From NCBI RefSeq assembly GCF_013167215.1, contig NZ_JABJWY010000016.1:134-64133 (forward strand): DNA of 64,000 nucleotides. Reading direction: 5' to 3'. Positions 9,353-18,381 of the stretch are shown here, one piece after another; within the stretch, counting starts at the first letter, position 1; each line of letters opens with the position of its first letter. A program made the position numbers and the translations under genes. The stretch is from Sphingobacterium prati. Its GTDB lineage: Bacteria; Bacteroidota; Bacteroidia; Sphingobacteriales; Sphingobacteriaceae. The notes under the pieces were generated by a model. That model did no database searches. It saw only the letters and a program-made list of their open reading frames with translations, and had not been told where the DNA came from.

Positions 9353-9811
9353 TCAAATCATTGTTTTTAATTCACGTTCAAGGCGATCAAAGTTTTCTTC
9401 ATTTTTATTGATAACAAAGCTTTTGATCTTGTTGCATTCTTGTGGGCTATCAAAGATCATTCGGAAGCCGAATTTCGTTTTACCCGGAGCAATATCAGAT
9501 AGGGAGAGCTCCATTCGAAAAAGAGGTTTAGATAGCCGATCCCAGGTAATTAATTTGGGGTAAATGATTTCTGAAAAAATACATTCATTTTGATAGTTTC
9601 CATTATCGGGGGCATGCATGATAAATTTCCATCGCCCACCAGGCCTAAAGTCAAATTCTTCAAACGTATTGGTAAATCCGTCCGGGCCCCACCAATTTTC
9701 CAAATGAACGGGATTGGCGCATGCCTCAAAGACCTTGTCTATCGCTGCATGTACGATCCTGGAGCTGACGATTTCATTGTCAGGTGAATGTGTGGCAGGA
9801 ATTTGGCTCAT
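9353..9811 (-). CDS. SRPBCC / AHSA1-type START-fold protein
   Basis: A single-domain START-like protein of about 152 residues. It shows the AHSA1 hallmarks: IVSSRIVHAAIDKVFEA at the first strand, ENWWGPDGFTNT, FDFRPGGRWKFIMH and a late LSDIAPGKTKF segment. AHSA1-like proteins bind hydrophobic ligands in a helix-grip cavity; no enzymatic residue can be assigned. The start at 9811 (MSQIPATHS) is preferred over 9853 because the longer version would overlap the upstream gene and adds a hydrophobic tail unlike the family. Two further paralogues lie at 17.4 and 18.4 kb. Confidence 0.82.
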   Translation of the reverse strand: MSQIPATHSPDNEIVSSRIVHAAIDKVFEACANPVHLENWWGPDGFTNTFEEFDFRPGGRWKFIMHAPDNGNYQNECIFSEIIYPKLITWDRLSKPLFRMELSLSDIAPGKTKFGFRMIFDSPQECNKIKSFVINKNEENFDRLERELKTMI

Positions 9812-9831
9812 CGTTTCTTTTTGTGCTAATA

Positions 9832-10644
9832 TTAACCAAATAATCGTTTCCAAAAGTTTTCCTTTTTGGCGACTCTAGTTGTCTTCTGTGTATCGGATTC
9901 TAGCGGTTCTACGTGTACCTTTTCGATTTTTACATTGTGCAAGACTTCATTTTCGGGGAGACCATCACGCTGTTCGATGTTTTTGATCTGTTCGTATGCT
10001 GCTGTTTGATAGAGTAGCGGGCCTTCTTTATCGCAGTTAAAAAGATTAGAATAGCTTTTAGACTCATTTAGATCAAAAGGCTGAGGCTCCACAACTTCTG
10101 TAGCTTCCAGGAGGCCTAGACCACGCTCTTTGGCAAAATTCAATGCCTTTAAAAAAATGACAATGCGCCCCTCAGAAAATAATTGATCCAATTCCGATTT
10201 AATTTCTGGATTGTGCTGATAGTCATCTAATAAGCGCACTACCTGATCGGCAGCAATATACACACCTGAGCAATAATTTTCAACCAGCCTATTTTGTATT
10301 TTTGTTGTGAGTGATTCTACTGGAATAAATTCTTCCCATCTTTTGTAATAGGAATCTAGCTGTTTATTCGCCGAGAAAGATAATGCGCTGCCGCGGACAT
10401 AAAAGTAAGTTTCGAAAAAACCTTGAACAATGGCGATAAAGAAACCGTGTGTCTTGTCGAAATAATCATTTTGATCCGTTTCCCGACCGGCATTTACTGT
10501 ATCCTGAAATTTTGTTTTATAGAAATCCTCAATTTGATACTCGGATGCTAGCTTTTCTATTTTTTCTGGATTTGCAATCAATTCAAAGTACCAGGCATTA
10601 ATCTGTTCTTCAGAAATAGGATGGTAACTAATATCAAAGCCCAT
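9832..10644 (-). CDS. Hypothetical protein, 270 residues
   Basis: I do not recognise this family. It is acidic and mostly helical with no signal peptide. It begins MGFDISYHPISEEQ, has an aromatic-rich centre (GFFIAIVQGFFETYFYVRG) and ends with a charged linker and the amphipathic tail KKENFWKRLFG, a kind of C-terminal tail often seen on cytoplasmic proteins that dock to a partner. It lies 20 bases upstream of the SRPBCC gene on the same strand, so the two are probably co-transcribed. The small hydrophobic central part could be a buried core rather than a membrane segment. Confidence 0.6.
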   Translation of the reverse strand: MGFDISYHPISEEQINAWYFELIANPEKIEKLASEYQIEDFYKTKFQDTVNAGRETDQNDYFDKTHGFFIAIVQGFFETYFYVRGSALSFSANKQLDSYYKRWEEFIPVESLTTKIQNRLVENYCSGVYIAADQVVRLLDDYQHNPEIKSELDQLFSEGRIVIFLKALNFAKERGLGLLEATEVVEPQPFDLNESKSYSNLFNCDKEGPLLYQTAAYEQIKNIEQRDGLPENEVLHNVKIEKVHVEPLESDTQKTTRVAKKENFWKRLFG

Positions 10645-10844
10645 AATCAGCGGTTTTTAATCTGTTGTTCTCTCATTGCTAAAATATTAAAAATTAGCGT
10701 GTTGGTCAAGTGAAATGCAAAAGATAATATCAGGGTTAGCTCGATATATGGTCGTTTTAGCTTATTATGGAGGCAATAGTGAAGCATGGGATGGTTTGCC
10801 GGTTTAAGTAATATTAGGTAATTTCGGACAAAATAAAAATTTAT

Positions 10845-11378
10845 ATGAAGCACTTACTATTTGTTATTTTCATGTCGGCGAGTCTATTATTTACCGCTTG
10901 TCAGGCTCCAAACCCAGAAAATTTTTTCGGAAAAGTTGTTCTAAATACCAATCTTGTAGCCGATTTTGCTCCTGACCGTTTTGGTAAACGCCTCGAACAG
11001 GAGACCGTTGAATTTGCCGACATCCCCTCAAGTAAAAAAACAGGTGATGAGGCGCAAAAATCCGTAGACATAAAGATCCAAACAGTAGAAAAAGCATTAA
11101 AAGACATCAATGCACTCAATGTTTCGGATGATGATGCAAAAGCACTAAAAGAAAAATCTATTGCCTTATTTGAAAAGGTGCTGCCAGTCTATAAAAATGA
11201 GTATACTGCATATGCTAAACTTTGTGATACAAAGGGATCTGCTGAAAAAAAGCAGGAGTTGCTTCAGAAAATACAACAAGATTACATGCCCGGGATTGAT
11301 AAAACATTTGACGAAGTATATGTTTTAGGAAAAGCCTATGCTGAAAAACATAATCTCAATGTAAACTGGGGCAACTAA
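10845..11378 (+). CDS. Helical lipoprotein of unknown function
   Basis: A 177-residue predicted lipoprotein. A signal peptide ends in the lipobox LFTAC with the modified Cys at position 19. The mature part is charged and helical, with a conspicuous EKALKDINALNVSDDDAKALKEK segment and a C-terminal stretch suggesting a helical bundle. No enzymatic motif is visible. The next gene begins one base after its stop codon, so both are translated from one message and probably act together at the envelope. The family is not recognised. Confidence 0.7.
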   Translation: MKHLLFVIFMSASLLFTACQAPNPENFFGKVVLNTNLVADFAPDRFGKRLEQETVEFADIPSSKKTGDEAQKSVDIKIQTVEKALKDINALNVSDDDAKALKEKSIALFEKVLPVYKNEYTAYAKLCDTKGSAEKKQELLQKIQQDYMPGIDKTFDEVYVLGKAYAEKHNLNVNWGN

Positions 11379-11379
11379 G

Positions 11380-11913
11380 ATGGATCAGGAGACTAACTTA
11401 TATAGAAATAGAAGCAAAACTGCTAAGCTTCTAAGTATGTCCGGTGTAATTTGTATCGTTCTTTTATTGATCTTGTTGTACTGTATTGGACTCTTTGACG
11501 GTGAATTAAAAGTTAAACCCGCTGTATTTTCGGGCGGAGCATTGCTTATTATGCTAATCCTTTTGGTGAGCAGCTTATTAAACCTTCGAGACAAGTCCGC
11601 TCAGATTACATTAAATAAAAGTCATTTCTCAGGAAAAACAACTCCATTGGCAAAAGCATTCGGTATAGGAAATTGGCATGATGTCACAGGGATAAACTTA
11701 CAGAAAGTGGGGGGAGATACCTTAGTGGTTGTCACATTAGATAATGCTCCGAATTATAAAGACCGGCTTCCATCCTTGTTATGGAAGATGGCTTATGAGG
11801 CAGCATCACAACAGCTAAATATCATGTACTCAGCTTCTGTCATAGCGATCGAACCTAACGAACTTTATGATTTATTTATAACCTATTGGCAAAGCTCCAA
11901 AGAGAGCCGCTGA
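11380..11913 (+). CDS. Two-helix membrane protein, STM3941-like
   Basis: A 177-residue protein with two membrane segments (about 19-39 and 49-65), followed by a soluble part with PH-domain-like strands: AQITLNKSHFSG, WHDVTGINLQKVGGDTLVVVTL, then MAYEAASQQLN. This arrangement matches the STM3941-type proteins, whose function is unknown. It starts one base after the lipoprotein stop codon, so the pair forms a coupled two-gene unit. The family call is tentative and based on layout. Confidence 0.6.
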   Translation: MDQETNLYRNRSKTAKLLSMSGVICIVLLLILLYCIGLFDGELKVKPAVFSGGALLIMLILLVSSLLNLRDKSAQITLNKSHFSGKTTPLAKAFGIGNWHDVTGINLQKVGGDTLVVVTLDNAPNYKDRLPSLLWKMAYEAASQQLNIMYSASVIAIEPNELYDLFITYWQSSKESR

Positions 11914-11964
11914 TTGGCTGACTGTCGGCTTAGCCGAGTTGAAAGTGTATAGCAATCGCGAACT

Positions 11965-13191
11965 TCAAAGCATAGCGATCTTGCGTTGGATAGTTTCCTG
12001 TTCCAGGGAGTTTTTTGCCAATGCCTGTGCGCGCTGAAAGTTCGCGATTGCTTTTTGTCGATCTATATCTTTATAAAGTTCTCCTAAGAGTGCGAAATAA
12101 AAGTGGCTGTCTGCTAGATTTAACTTTTTGGCTTCGGCCAACGCAGTTTTTGCACCTTTCGCTTTAGATAAGGCAAATAGTCTGTTGAGTGCGGCGCTAG
12201 GCGAGTAATTGACCAATAGCAAACGATCATACAGTTGAAGGATTTCGCTCCATTTTTCCACCGTATCTGCTTTTGCACAATGCCATTGCGCAATTTTTGC
12301 TTCGATATGGTACGAGGTCAGCTGATCTCCAATGGCGGACTGATTCAAAAAATAAATTCCCTGATTGATTAACGCTTGATTCCAAAGCTTCTCATTTTGC
12401 TGTTCATACAGAATAAATTCACCGTCATTACTGTGCCGGGCATCGAAGCGTGAAGAGTGAAAACAGATTAAGGCGATGAGCGCGTTTGTTTTTGGGACAT
12501 TCGTCTTTTCATATGCGGCCAACATTAACGCCAGGCGCAATGCTTCTATACAAAGATCTTTTCTTAGAATCTGATTCTGGGTCTTGGAGTAGTACCCTTC
12601 GTTAAACAGGAGGTATATAATATGCAATACGTTGTCCAGCCTTTGGATGATTTCCTGTTCTGATGGCAGTTCAAGCTGGATTTTTTCTGTGCGAAGTTTC
12701 TCCTTTGCCCTAAACAACCGCTTGTTGATGGTTTCTTTGTTTGAAAGAAAGGCTTCGGCAATTTCTTCAATACCAAAACCGCAAAGAATCCGCAGTGCCA
12801 GACCTATTTGGGCCTCACTTGCAATCGCAGGTGTACAGATAGCAAATAACATCTTTAATTGACTGTCTTTGATGTTTTCCTGCGTGAAACTAAATTCATC
12901 GGTATAATCCACGGCAATCTGATTTTGATGTATTTCCGGAACTACCTTGTCATCGAAAATTTTATTCCGTCTAAAGTGACTTAAGGTTTTTTGTTTGGCT
13001 ACTGTGTAAAGCCAAGCGGTTGGGTTTGCAGGCAAACCCTTTGCCTGCCATGATTCCGTAGCCAGCAAAAAAGTCTCACTGACAATATCTTCGGCAATTT
13101 CAATATGTTGTAGGCCAAAGCCCTTTGAAATCACAGCAACAATTTTGGTGAATTCTTGCTGAAAAAGCTGTTTTAAAAAGTTGGAGTCCAT
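11965..13191 (-). CDS. ECF42-type RNA polymerase sigma factor with C-terminal TPR-like extension
   Basis: A 408-residue sigma factor. Region 2 lies at about residues 10-80 (DIVSETFLLATESWQ, then PTAWLYTVAKQKTLSHFRR). Region 4 lies at about 110-170 (LRILCGFGIEEIAEAFLSNKE). The remaining 230 residues are a helical TPR-like extension (LNRLFALSKAKG, then HFYFALLGELY) typical of the ECF42 group, which lack a classical anti-sigma factor. The neighbouring YCII/DGPF gene at 13238 is the conserved partner of this group. Both are on the minus strand, with a 12-bp hairpin between them. How the group is activated is not settled; the extension is thought to be needed for activity. Confidence 0.85.
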   Translation of the reverse strand: MDSNFLKQLFQQEFTKIVAVISKGFGLQHIEIAEDIVSETFLLATESWQAKGLPANPTAWLYTVAKQKTLSHFRRNKIFDDKVVPEIHQNQIAVDYTDEFSFTQENIKDSQLKMLFAICTPAIASEAQIGLALRILCGFGIEEIAEAFLSNKETINKRLFRAKEKLRTEKIQLELPSEQEIIQRLDNVLHIIYLLFNEGYYSKTQNQILRKDLCIEALRLALMLAAYEKTNVPKTNALIALICFHSSRFDARHSNDGEFILYEQQNEKLWNQALINQGIYFLNQSAIGDQLTSYHIEAKIAQWHCAKADTVEKWSEILQLYDRLLLVNYSPSAALNRLFALSKAKGAKTALAEAKKLNLADSHFYFALLGELYKDIDRQKAIANFQRAQALAKNSLEQETIQRKIAML

Positions 13192-13202
13192 TATGCAAAA
13201 TA

Positions 13203-13229
13203 AGGCAGTTGTATCTTATACAACTGCCT
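13203..13229. terminator. 12-bp hairpin between the YCII gene and the sigma gene
   Basis: AGGCAGTTGTAT pairs with ATACAACTGCCT around a 3-base loop. It lies 12 bases upstream of the sigma start codon, between the two minus-strand genes. On the plus strand it is followed by a run of T; on the minus strand by TTATTTTGC. It could attenuate read-through from the YCII gene into the sigma gene or shield the sigma start codon. Confidence 0.5.
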
Positions 13230-13237
13230 AGCTTTTT

Positions 13238-13576
13238 TTAAACCAAAAGTGCCCTGATTTCAACACTGCCGCTAGATTCTAAAATGGGACAACCATGTGC
13301 CAACGTTGTCGCTTCTTCAAGATTTTCTGCGGATATAACAATAAATCCACCCAGACTTTCTCTAATCTCTACAAAAGGACCATCTGTAATAACTCCACCC
13401 GGTTTTAATACCTTTCCAGTTTTTTCGAGCCTTGAACCATGGTCGGACAGTTTGCCCTGTGCTTCAATCTCACCGATCCAATCCTGCCATTTTTTGTTTA
13501 TTTTGGAAATCTCTTCCTCGGTCAAAAGAGCTTGTTCATTGCCTGCCTGCCGAAATAATAAGATGAAATCTTTCAT
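13238..13576 (-). CDS. YCII-related (DGPF-motif) protein, partner of the ECF42 sigma factor
   Basis: A 112-residue YCII-like protein. The signature DGPFVE occurs inside GVITDGPFVEIRESLGG, followed by the second conserved block EEATTLAHGCP and a terminal VEIRALLV strand. These proteins have a ferredoxin-like fold with a possible active-site His/Asp, but their reaction is unknown. It lies directly upstream of the sigma gene on the same strand, the arrangement that defines ECF42 loci. Length and motifs match the family, and the ATG at 13576 gives the standard N-terminus (MKDFILLFRQAGNE). Confidence 0.85.
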   Translation of the reverse strand: MKDFILLFRQAGNEQALLTEEEISKINKKWQDWIGEIEAQGKLSDHGSRLEKTGKVLKPGGVITDGPFVEIRESLGGFIVISAENLEEATTLAHGCPILESSGSVEIRALLV

Positions 13577-13617
13577 GCTTAACGTTTAATTTGTTAAATA
13601 AATTTATTTACCTCTTG

Positions 13618-14091
13618 TTATGTTGTCTGCACTTTATGTTGGCCGACCTTGTACCCACCGGCCTCTGTACGGAACGAAATATTAAAACGATTGTATGCAT
13701 TGATTGTTGTTATGGCCAAAGTCAGGTCTATGAGTTCTTCTTCAGAAAACTCCTGGTTAGCAATAGCATAAACCTCGTCAGGTACATCGCCATTCGTTAT
13801 TTTTGTTACTGCTTCGGCCCATTCCAAGGCAGCACATTCGCGTGCGCTGTAGAGTGGTGCTTCACGCCAAGCGTCTAATAAAAATAGACGTTGTGGATTT
13901 TCGCCAGTGGCAAGCAGATCTTTTGAATGCATATCCAGGCAGTAAGCACAACCATTAATCTGTGATACTCTAAAATAAACGAGGTGCAAAAGCTCTTGCT
14001 CGATTGCACATTTACCTAAATAAGCACCCAATCCAAACATAGCTTTCATAGCATTTTGGCCTTTCGCGAAAAAATTGATCCGTTGTTTCAT
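13618..14091 (-). CDS. Carboxymuconolactone decarboxylase (AhpD-like) family protein
   Basis: A 157-residue AhpD-like protein. The redox motif CAYCLDMH (CxxC followed by a catalytic His four residues later) lies at about residues 48-55, in the context FRVSQINGCAYCLDMHSKDL, the standard signature of the peroxidase-related branch. Such proteins reduce disulphides or peroxides with a CxxC pair. It is on the same strand as the YCII and sigma genes, 41 bases upstream, and all three are probably expressed together. Carboxymuconolactone decarboxylase genes are a known companion of ECF sigma factors of this type. Confidence 0.87.
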   Translation of the reverse strand: MKQRINFFAKGQNAMKAMFGLGAYLGKCAIEQELLHLVYFRVSQINGCAYCLDMHSKDLLATGENPQRLFLLDAWREAPLYSARECAALEWAEAVTKITNGDVPDEVYAIANQEFSEEELIDLTLAITTINAYNRFNISFRTEAGGYKVGQHKVQTT

Positions 14092-14451
14092 TTTAATTAT
14101 TGTTTTAAGTGTAACTGTTTTACACTACAATAATGATTGAAGTTAAAGAAATTGGACATAAGGCTTTAAATATTTTTTCATTTCTTTATAAATATCTGTT
14201 TATTAGTTGTTTATGTTTTATTTTTTTTATAAAATTCTAATAATTTATGAGATCTTCAAGATCTATCCGAAGGCGACTATAACCTTTGCAGCTTGAAATT
14301 GGCGATGGAGCTGCTAGACACATCTTTTTGTTGGTCAGTGGGGTATCTTTTTGTCAATCGAAACAATACTGCTGTTGTGGTTAATTGTAAAATCCTTGAG
14401 GTGATTGATCAACAGTCAACAACAATTGCTATTTTTAATCAAATTACTCCA
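14092..14451. other. Intergenic region upstream of the DUF885 lipoprotein gene
   Basis: About 360 AT-rich bases between divergent genes. It contains an inverted repeat at 14250-14264 (AGATCTT, one spacer base, AAGATCT), a possible operator, and a promoter-like AACCTTTG at 14281-14288. An in-frame ATG at 14293 would extend the downstream gene by 53 residues but lacks signal-peptide character. No RNA gene or small ORF can be supported here. Confidence 0.4.
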
Positions 14452-16209
14452 ATGAAACTGATAATATATACGTTTACTATCCTGAGTTTTGGAATCCTGG
14501 CATCCTGTGGGTCGGGGTCCAATACCCAAAAAAAACTTGCGGATACCAGCTCCAATGCGAATTTTAAAGCTTATGAAGATCGATTCATCGAGCAGCTCTG
14601 GAAAGAAAATCCAGAATGGGCTACACAGGTAGGTTTTCATCGATATGATTCGCTGTTAACGATACCCGATGCAAAAAGCAGAACACTACGTTTGGAATTT
14701 TCGAAACAACAGCTCGATCAGCTGAAAAGTTTTGACTTGAAGGATCTGAATCTCTCGCAACAGACAGATTATCATTTGATCCAGAATTATCTGGAATCCA
14801 ATGTATGGTCAATCGAAAAGGAAAAGGCGTACGAATGGAACCCTTCTGCTTATAATGTAAGCGGAACCATCGCCTTTATGCTGGCAGAGAACTATGCTCC
14901 ACTACACGACCGCCTTCATGCTATTGAACAGCGTATGGCGAAAATTCCGGCCTATTATGAAGCCGCGAAAGGACAGATCAAGAATCCAGCTTTAGTACTG
15001 ACAGATCTAGCCATACAGCAAAATTTGGGCGGATTATCTGTATTTGAAACGGATCTGCGGGATTCTTTAAAAAAATCTAGTCTTCCAGCAGCTGAAAAAG
15101 CAGCTATTCAAGCGAAAGCCGATCAGGCTGTAAAGGCAATCAATGGATTTGTCACATTTTTAAAAACGAATCCGAATCCATCACCGCGAAGTTTTAGGTT
15201 GGGTCAGGAGTTATACGATCAAAAGTTTAAGTTTGACATCCAGTCGGGATCTACCGCGGCAGAGATTTACGATGCGGCTGTGGCACGTAAGCATTATTTA
15301 CATGCCGAAATGTATAAAATCAGTAAGGAACTATGGCCAACGTATTTTGGAAAAACGGTACAGCCCACAGATAGTTTGGTGCTGATCCGCAAGATGATCG
15401 ATACCTTGTCAGTCAACCACGTCAAAGCAGAAGATTTTCAGTCTGCTATTGAAGCGCAGATACCAAAATTGGTGGAATTTGTGAAAAAGAAGGATCTCCT
15501 ATACATAGACGATAGCAAACCTTTGGTTGTGCGGAAAGAACCTGCCTACATGGCTGGTGTGGCCGGAGCCTCTATTAGCGCTCCAGGTCCCTATGATAAA
15601 GGAGGGAACACATACTACAATGTTGGTAGTCTTGCTGGATGGACCAAAGAAGCTGCAGAAAGTTATTTGCGGGAATACAATCACTATATTTTGCAGATTT
15701 TGAATATTCACGAGGCGATTCCTGGGCATTATACGCAACTGGTGTATGCCAATCAATCGCCTAGCTTAATCAAGAGTGTTTTAGGCAACGGCGCGATGAT
15801 CGAGGGCTGGGCGGTATATACCGAACAGATGATGTTGGAAAATGGTTATGGCGACAATGCGCCTGAAATGTGGCTAATGTGGTATAAATGGCATCTGCGT
15901 ACTGTATGTAATGCGATATTGGATTATAGTGTACATGTGAAGAATATGAGTGAGCAGGATGCCATGCACCTGCTAGTCAACGAAGCGTTTCAACAACAGG
16001 CAGAAGCTGCTGGAAAGTGGAAAAGAGTATCGGTTAGCAGTGTGCAGCTCACATCCTATTTTACGGGATATAAAGAAATCTATGATTTAAGAGAAGCTGT
16101 TAAAAAGGAGGAGGGTGCTCAATTTAAACTGAAAGCCTTTAATGAGAAATTTTTAAGTTTTGGCAACTCCCCCGTAAAGTACATACGGGAAATGATGTTG
16201 AAGAAGTAA
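14452..16209 (+). CDS. DUF885 family lipoprotein (putative metallopeptidase-like)
   Basis: A 585-residue DUF885 protein. From the chosen ATG at 14452 the N-terminus is a lipoprotein signal with the lipobox GILASC (Cys19), which is why the upstream in-frame ATG at 14293 is rejected. The family motif HEAIPGH lies at residues 420-426 and resembles a spaced metal-binding HExxxxH, followed by a conserved EGWAVYTEQMM segment with a possible third ligand Glu. Relatives are annotated as peptidases with little biochemistry. It is probably anchored in the periplasm or outer membrane. It stands alone between a regulatory region and a terminator. Confidence 0.85.
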   Translation: MKLIIYTFTILSFGILASCGSGSNTQKKLADTSSNANFKAYEDRFIEQLWKENPEWATQVGFHRYDSLLTIPDAKSRTLRLEFSKQQLDQLKSFDLKDLNLSQQTDYHLIQNYLESNVWSIEKEKAYEWNPSAYNVSGTIAFMLAENYAPLHDRLHAIEQRMAKIPAYYEAAKGQIKNPALVLTDLAIQQNLGGLSVFETDLRDSLKKSSLPAAEKAAIQAKADQAVKAINGFVTFLKTNPNPSPRSFRLGQELYDQKFKFDIQSGSTAAEIYDAAVARKHYLHAEMYKISKELWPTYFGKTVQPTDSLVLIRKMIDTLSVNHVKAEDFQSAIEAQIPKLVEFVKKKDLLYIDDSKPLVVRKEPAYMAGVAGASISAPGPYDKGGNTYYNVGSLAGWTKEAAESYLREYNHYILQILNIHEAIPGHYTQLVYANQSPSLIKSVLGNGAMIEGWAVYTEQMMLENGYGDNAPEMWLMWYKWHLRTVCNAILDYSVHVKNMSEQDAMHLLVNEAFQQQAEAAGKWKRVSVSSVQLTSYFTGYKEIYDLREAVKKEEGAQFKLKAFNEKFLSFGNSPVKYIREMMLKK

Positions 16210-16232
16210 GTATAAAGCGCATTCAGCAGCAG

Positions 16233-16270
16233 CAAGCCACACGACAATTGTGTGGCTTGTTGTTTTTTGT
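16233..16270 (+). terminator. Terminator after the DUF885 gene
   Basis: A 10-bp stem (CAAGCCACAC / GTGTGGCTTG, 16233-16242 and 16250-16259) with a 7-base loop is followed by TTGTTTTTTG. It lies 23 bases after the DUF885 stop codon. Confidence 0.8.
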
Positions 16271-16313
16271 TCCTATGTCATGGCGTTATTTTTTTGCTGT
16301 TAAATTTCCTCTC

Positions 16314-17282
16314 CTAGGCGACTTTAGCAAATTTATTCCGATACTCTATGGGGGTAAGGCCTGTTATTTTTTTGAAGATATCCCTAAAGGCTTTGGTGTC
16401 TGTGTAGCCGACATCATACATCACCTGGGAGACGTTTTTCCTTGACGCCTCAAAGTATTTCTTGGCGGCCTCTATCCGCACACGCTGGATATACTCTACC
16501 GGTGTATTGTTTGTCGCTTCTTTAAACCTACGTTCGAAAGTCCTGCGGCCAATGTTTACAAAATTAGCAAGGTCCTCAACAATAATTCTTTCCTCATATT
16601 TCAGTTCGATGTAATCCTGTGCTTTCTGGATATCCACATCATCGTGATTTCGCTGTCCACGGAATATGGCAAATTGAGACTGACTGTCCCGACTGATATC
16701 CAGCGCAAAATATTTAGCGATCATAATAGCCGTTTCACGGTCAGAAAACTTTTCGACCAGATACAGAATCAAATTCCAAAGGCTGCTGGCACCACCACTG
16801 CTGTAAATATTATCGTTTTCGGTAATAACGGCGCCATCTTCGATTTCTATTTCGGGGTATTTTTCCTTAAATTCACTGATATAAGCCCAATGGGTCGAGC
16901 ATTTTTTTCCATTTAACAGCCCTGTTTCAGCCAGAAGAAATGCTCCTACGCATAAGCTAGCCAAACGGGTACCTCTTAAGTGAAGTTTTCTAAAATAGGG
17001 TATTGCTTCGGCATTGTCCCTTATACCAGCGTCTATATCACCAAAAGTAGGGGGTATGATCAGTAAATCGGTACGTTCAACATCTTGCAGTAAACGGTTC
17101 GTTTTTATGGTGTACTCGCCACTATTGGCCGGCACATATTCACTAAGACCTACATACTCAACGTTGAATATCGGTTTTTTTCCAAAAGCCGATAGAAATT
17201 CATTGGCTGTATGAAAGGTTCTAAATGCTGGCGTAATGCCTTCAATAGTACCGTATTGGGGAACAAAAACAGAGATTTGCAT
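16314..17282 (-). CDS. GlxA family transcriptional regulator (DJ-1/PfpI domain plus AraC HTH)
   Basis: A regulator of about 322 residues. The N-terminal DJ-1/PfpI-like domain (about 1-190) has a nucleophile-elbow-like LASLCVGAFLLAETGLL. The C-terminal AraC domain (about 220-320) has two helix-turn-helix motifs ending in YDVGYTDTKAFRDIFKKITGLTP. GlxA-type regulators bind small metabolites, but the ligand is unknown here. The start at 17282 (MQISVFVPQYG) begins with the first strand of the domain; the in-frame ATG at 17333 adds 17 uncharacteristic residues. It diverges from the SRPBCC-DoxX-SRPBCC-VOC genes and may control them. Confidence 0.87.
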   Translation of the reverse strand: MQISVFVPQYGTIEGITPAFRTFHTANEFLSAFGKKPIFNVEYVGLSEYVPANSGEYTIKTNRLLQDVERTDLLIIPPTFGDIDAGIRDNAEAIPYFRKLHLRGTRLASLCVGAFLLAETGLLNGKKCSTHWAYISEFKEKYPEIEIEDGAVITENDNIYSSGGASSLWNLILYLVEKFSDRETAIMIAKYFALDISRDSQSQFAIFRGQRNHDDVDIQKAQDYIELKYEERIIVEDLANFVNIGRRTFERRFKEATNNTPVEYIQRVRIEAAKKYFEASRKNVSQVMYDVGYTDTKAFRDIFKKITGLTPIEYRNKFAKVA

Positions 17283-17419
17283 ATCTTTTTGGTTTATGTG
17301 ATAAAGGTACAAATTGTTTTTGTCGTAATCCACCCCTAAAGTTGTCGGTTTTACAATACGCCGGCCTTTAAAATCCTTTGCATCTTTGCTATATCATTAT
17401 AGACAAAGAAAAAGAAATC

Positions 17420-17842
17420 ATGGAAAGACAAACAAAAATCAAGGTGGAAGCCATAATCAATGCACCAGTAGAGAAAGTGTGGCAGCAATGGAACGCACCT
17501 GCAGATATCATGCAATGGAATACTGCAGATCCAAGCTGGCATTGTCCGAGCAGTCAAAACGACTTGCGTGTGAATGGCACTTTTAAAAATCGCATGGAAG
17601 CGAAGGATGGTAGTTTTGGGTTTAATTTTGAAGGAACTTACGATAAGGTTGAGTTGCATCGGAAAATCGCTTATACCATGTCAGATGGTCGCACAGTAAG
17701 CACGCTTTTTTCTGAAGTAGATGGAAAGACAATCATGAGCACTACGTTCGACGCAGAACAAATGAATGATCCTGAATTACAGCAACAAGGCTGGCAGTCA
17801 ATCCTTAATAATTTTGTAAAACATGTTGAATCAACGAATTAA
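17420..17842 (+). CDS. SRPBCC / AHSA1-type START-fold protein
   Basis: A 140-residue protein starting at MERQTKIKVEAI. It shows the family features INAPVEKVWQQW, a DLRVNGTFKNRM strand pair, and GWQSILNNFVKHVES as the C-terminal helix. The ATG at 17420 is chosen because the family begins a few residues before the INAPVEKVW strand; an in-frame ATG at 17378 adds 14 unlikely residues. It is the first of four closely spaced plus-strand genes (SRPBCC, DoxX-like, SRPBCC, VOC), the usual company of AHSA1-like proteins. A ligand cannot be predicted. Confidence 0.83.
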   Translation: MERQTKIKVEAIINAPVEKVWQQWNAPADIMQWNTADPSWHCPSSQNDLRVNGTFKNRMEAKDGSFGFNFEGTYDKVELHRKIAYTMSDGRTVSTLFSEVDGKTIMSTTFDAEQMNDPELQQQGWQSILNNFVKHVESTN

Positions 17843-17863
17843 TCACCTTAAAATATCAACATC

Positions 17864-18283
17864 ATGAAAAAGAAAAAAATTATCTTCTGGATAGCGACGA
17901 TATTTATTGTTATCTGGGAAGGCGCTATGCCACTGGGCACATTACTATTTGCGCCGCAATACGTGAATGCAGGAACCAAACCTTTAGGTTACCCGGATTA
18001 TTTTGCTTATACCCTTATTATCTGTAAAGTGCTCGGAGTCATTGCCATTGCCATTCCACAGTTTCACGCTAAATTAAAAGAATGGGCTTATGCAGGATTA
18101 ACATTCAGTTTGTTATTTGCCTTTATCAGTCATGCCTGCGTGGATAAAAATATAACCTATATGTTATTGCCTCTTATTGTACTGGGTATCCTGATGTTAT
18201 CTTATGTCTATCGGTCAAAGATAGTTGGTACAAATCGTGCCACACAGCAGAATACCTATACAGGCGCATCCGCGATATCCTAA
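17864..18283 (+). CDS. DoxX-like membrane protein
   Basis: A 139-residue protein with four membrane segments (about 6-25, 45-65, 72-92 and 98-118), matching DoxX/DUF417-type proteins in length and layout. The loop with KPLGYPDYFAYTLIICKVLGVIAI is typical of DoxX-like family members. It lies 21 bases after the SRPBCC gene and is probably in the same transcript. DoxX-like proteins are linked to redox or stress responses, but the mechanism is unclear. Confidence 0.8.
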   Translation: MKKKKIIFWIATIFIVIWEGAMPLGTLLFAPQYVNAGTKPLGYPDYFAYTLIICKVLGVIAIAIPQFHAKLKEWAYAGLTFSLLFAFISHACVDKNITYMLLPLIVLGILMLSYVYRSKIVGTNRATQQNTYTGASAIS

Positions 18284-18381
18284 TATCATAGTGTTCCCAT
18301 CGGAAAGGATAGGTTATTGAAAATTATTAGAAAGAACAAAAAGGTAATATTATCTATTTACATTATAAACAATCAATAACG

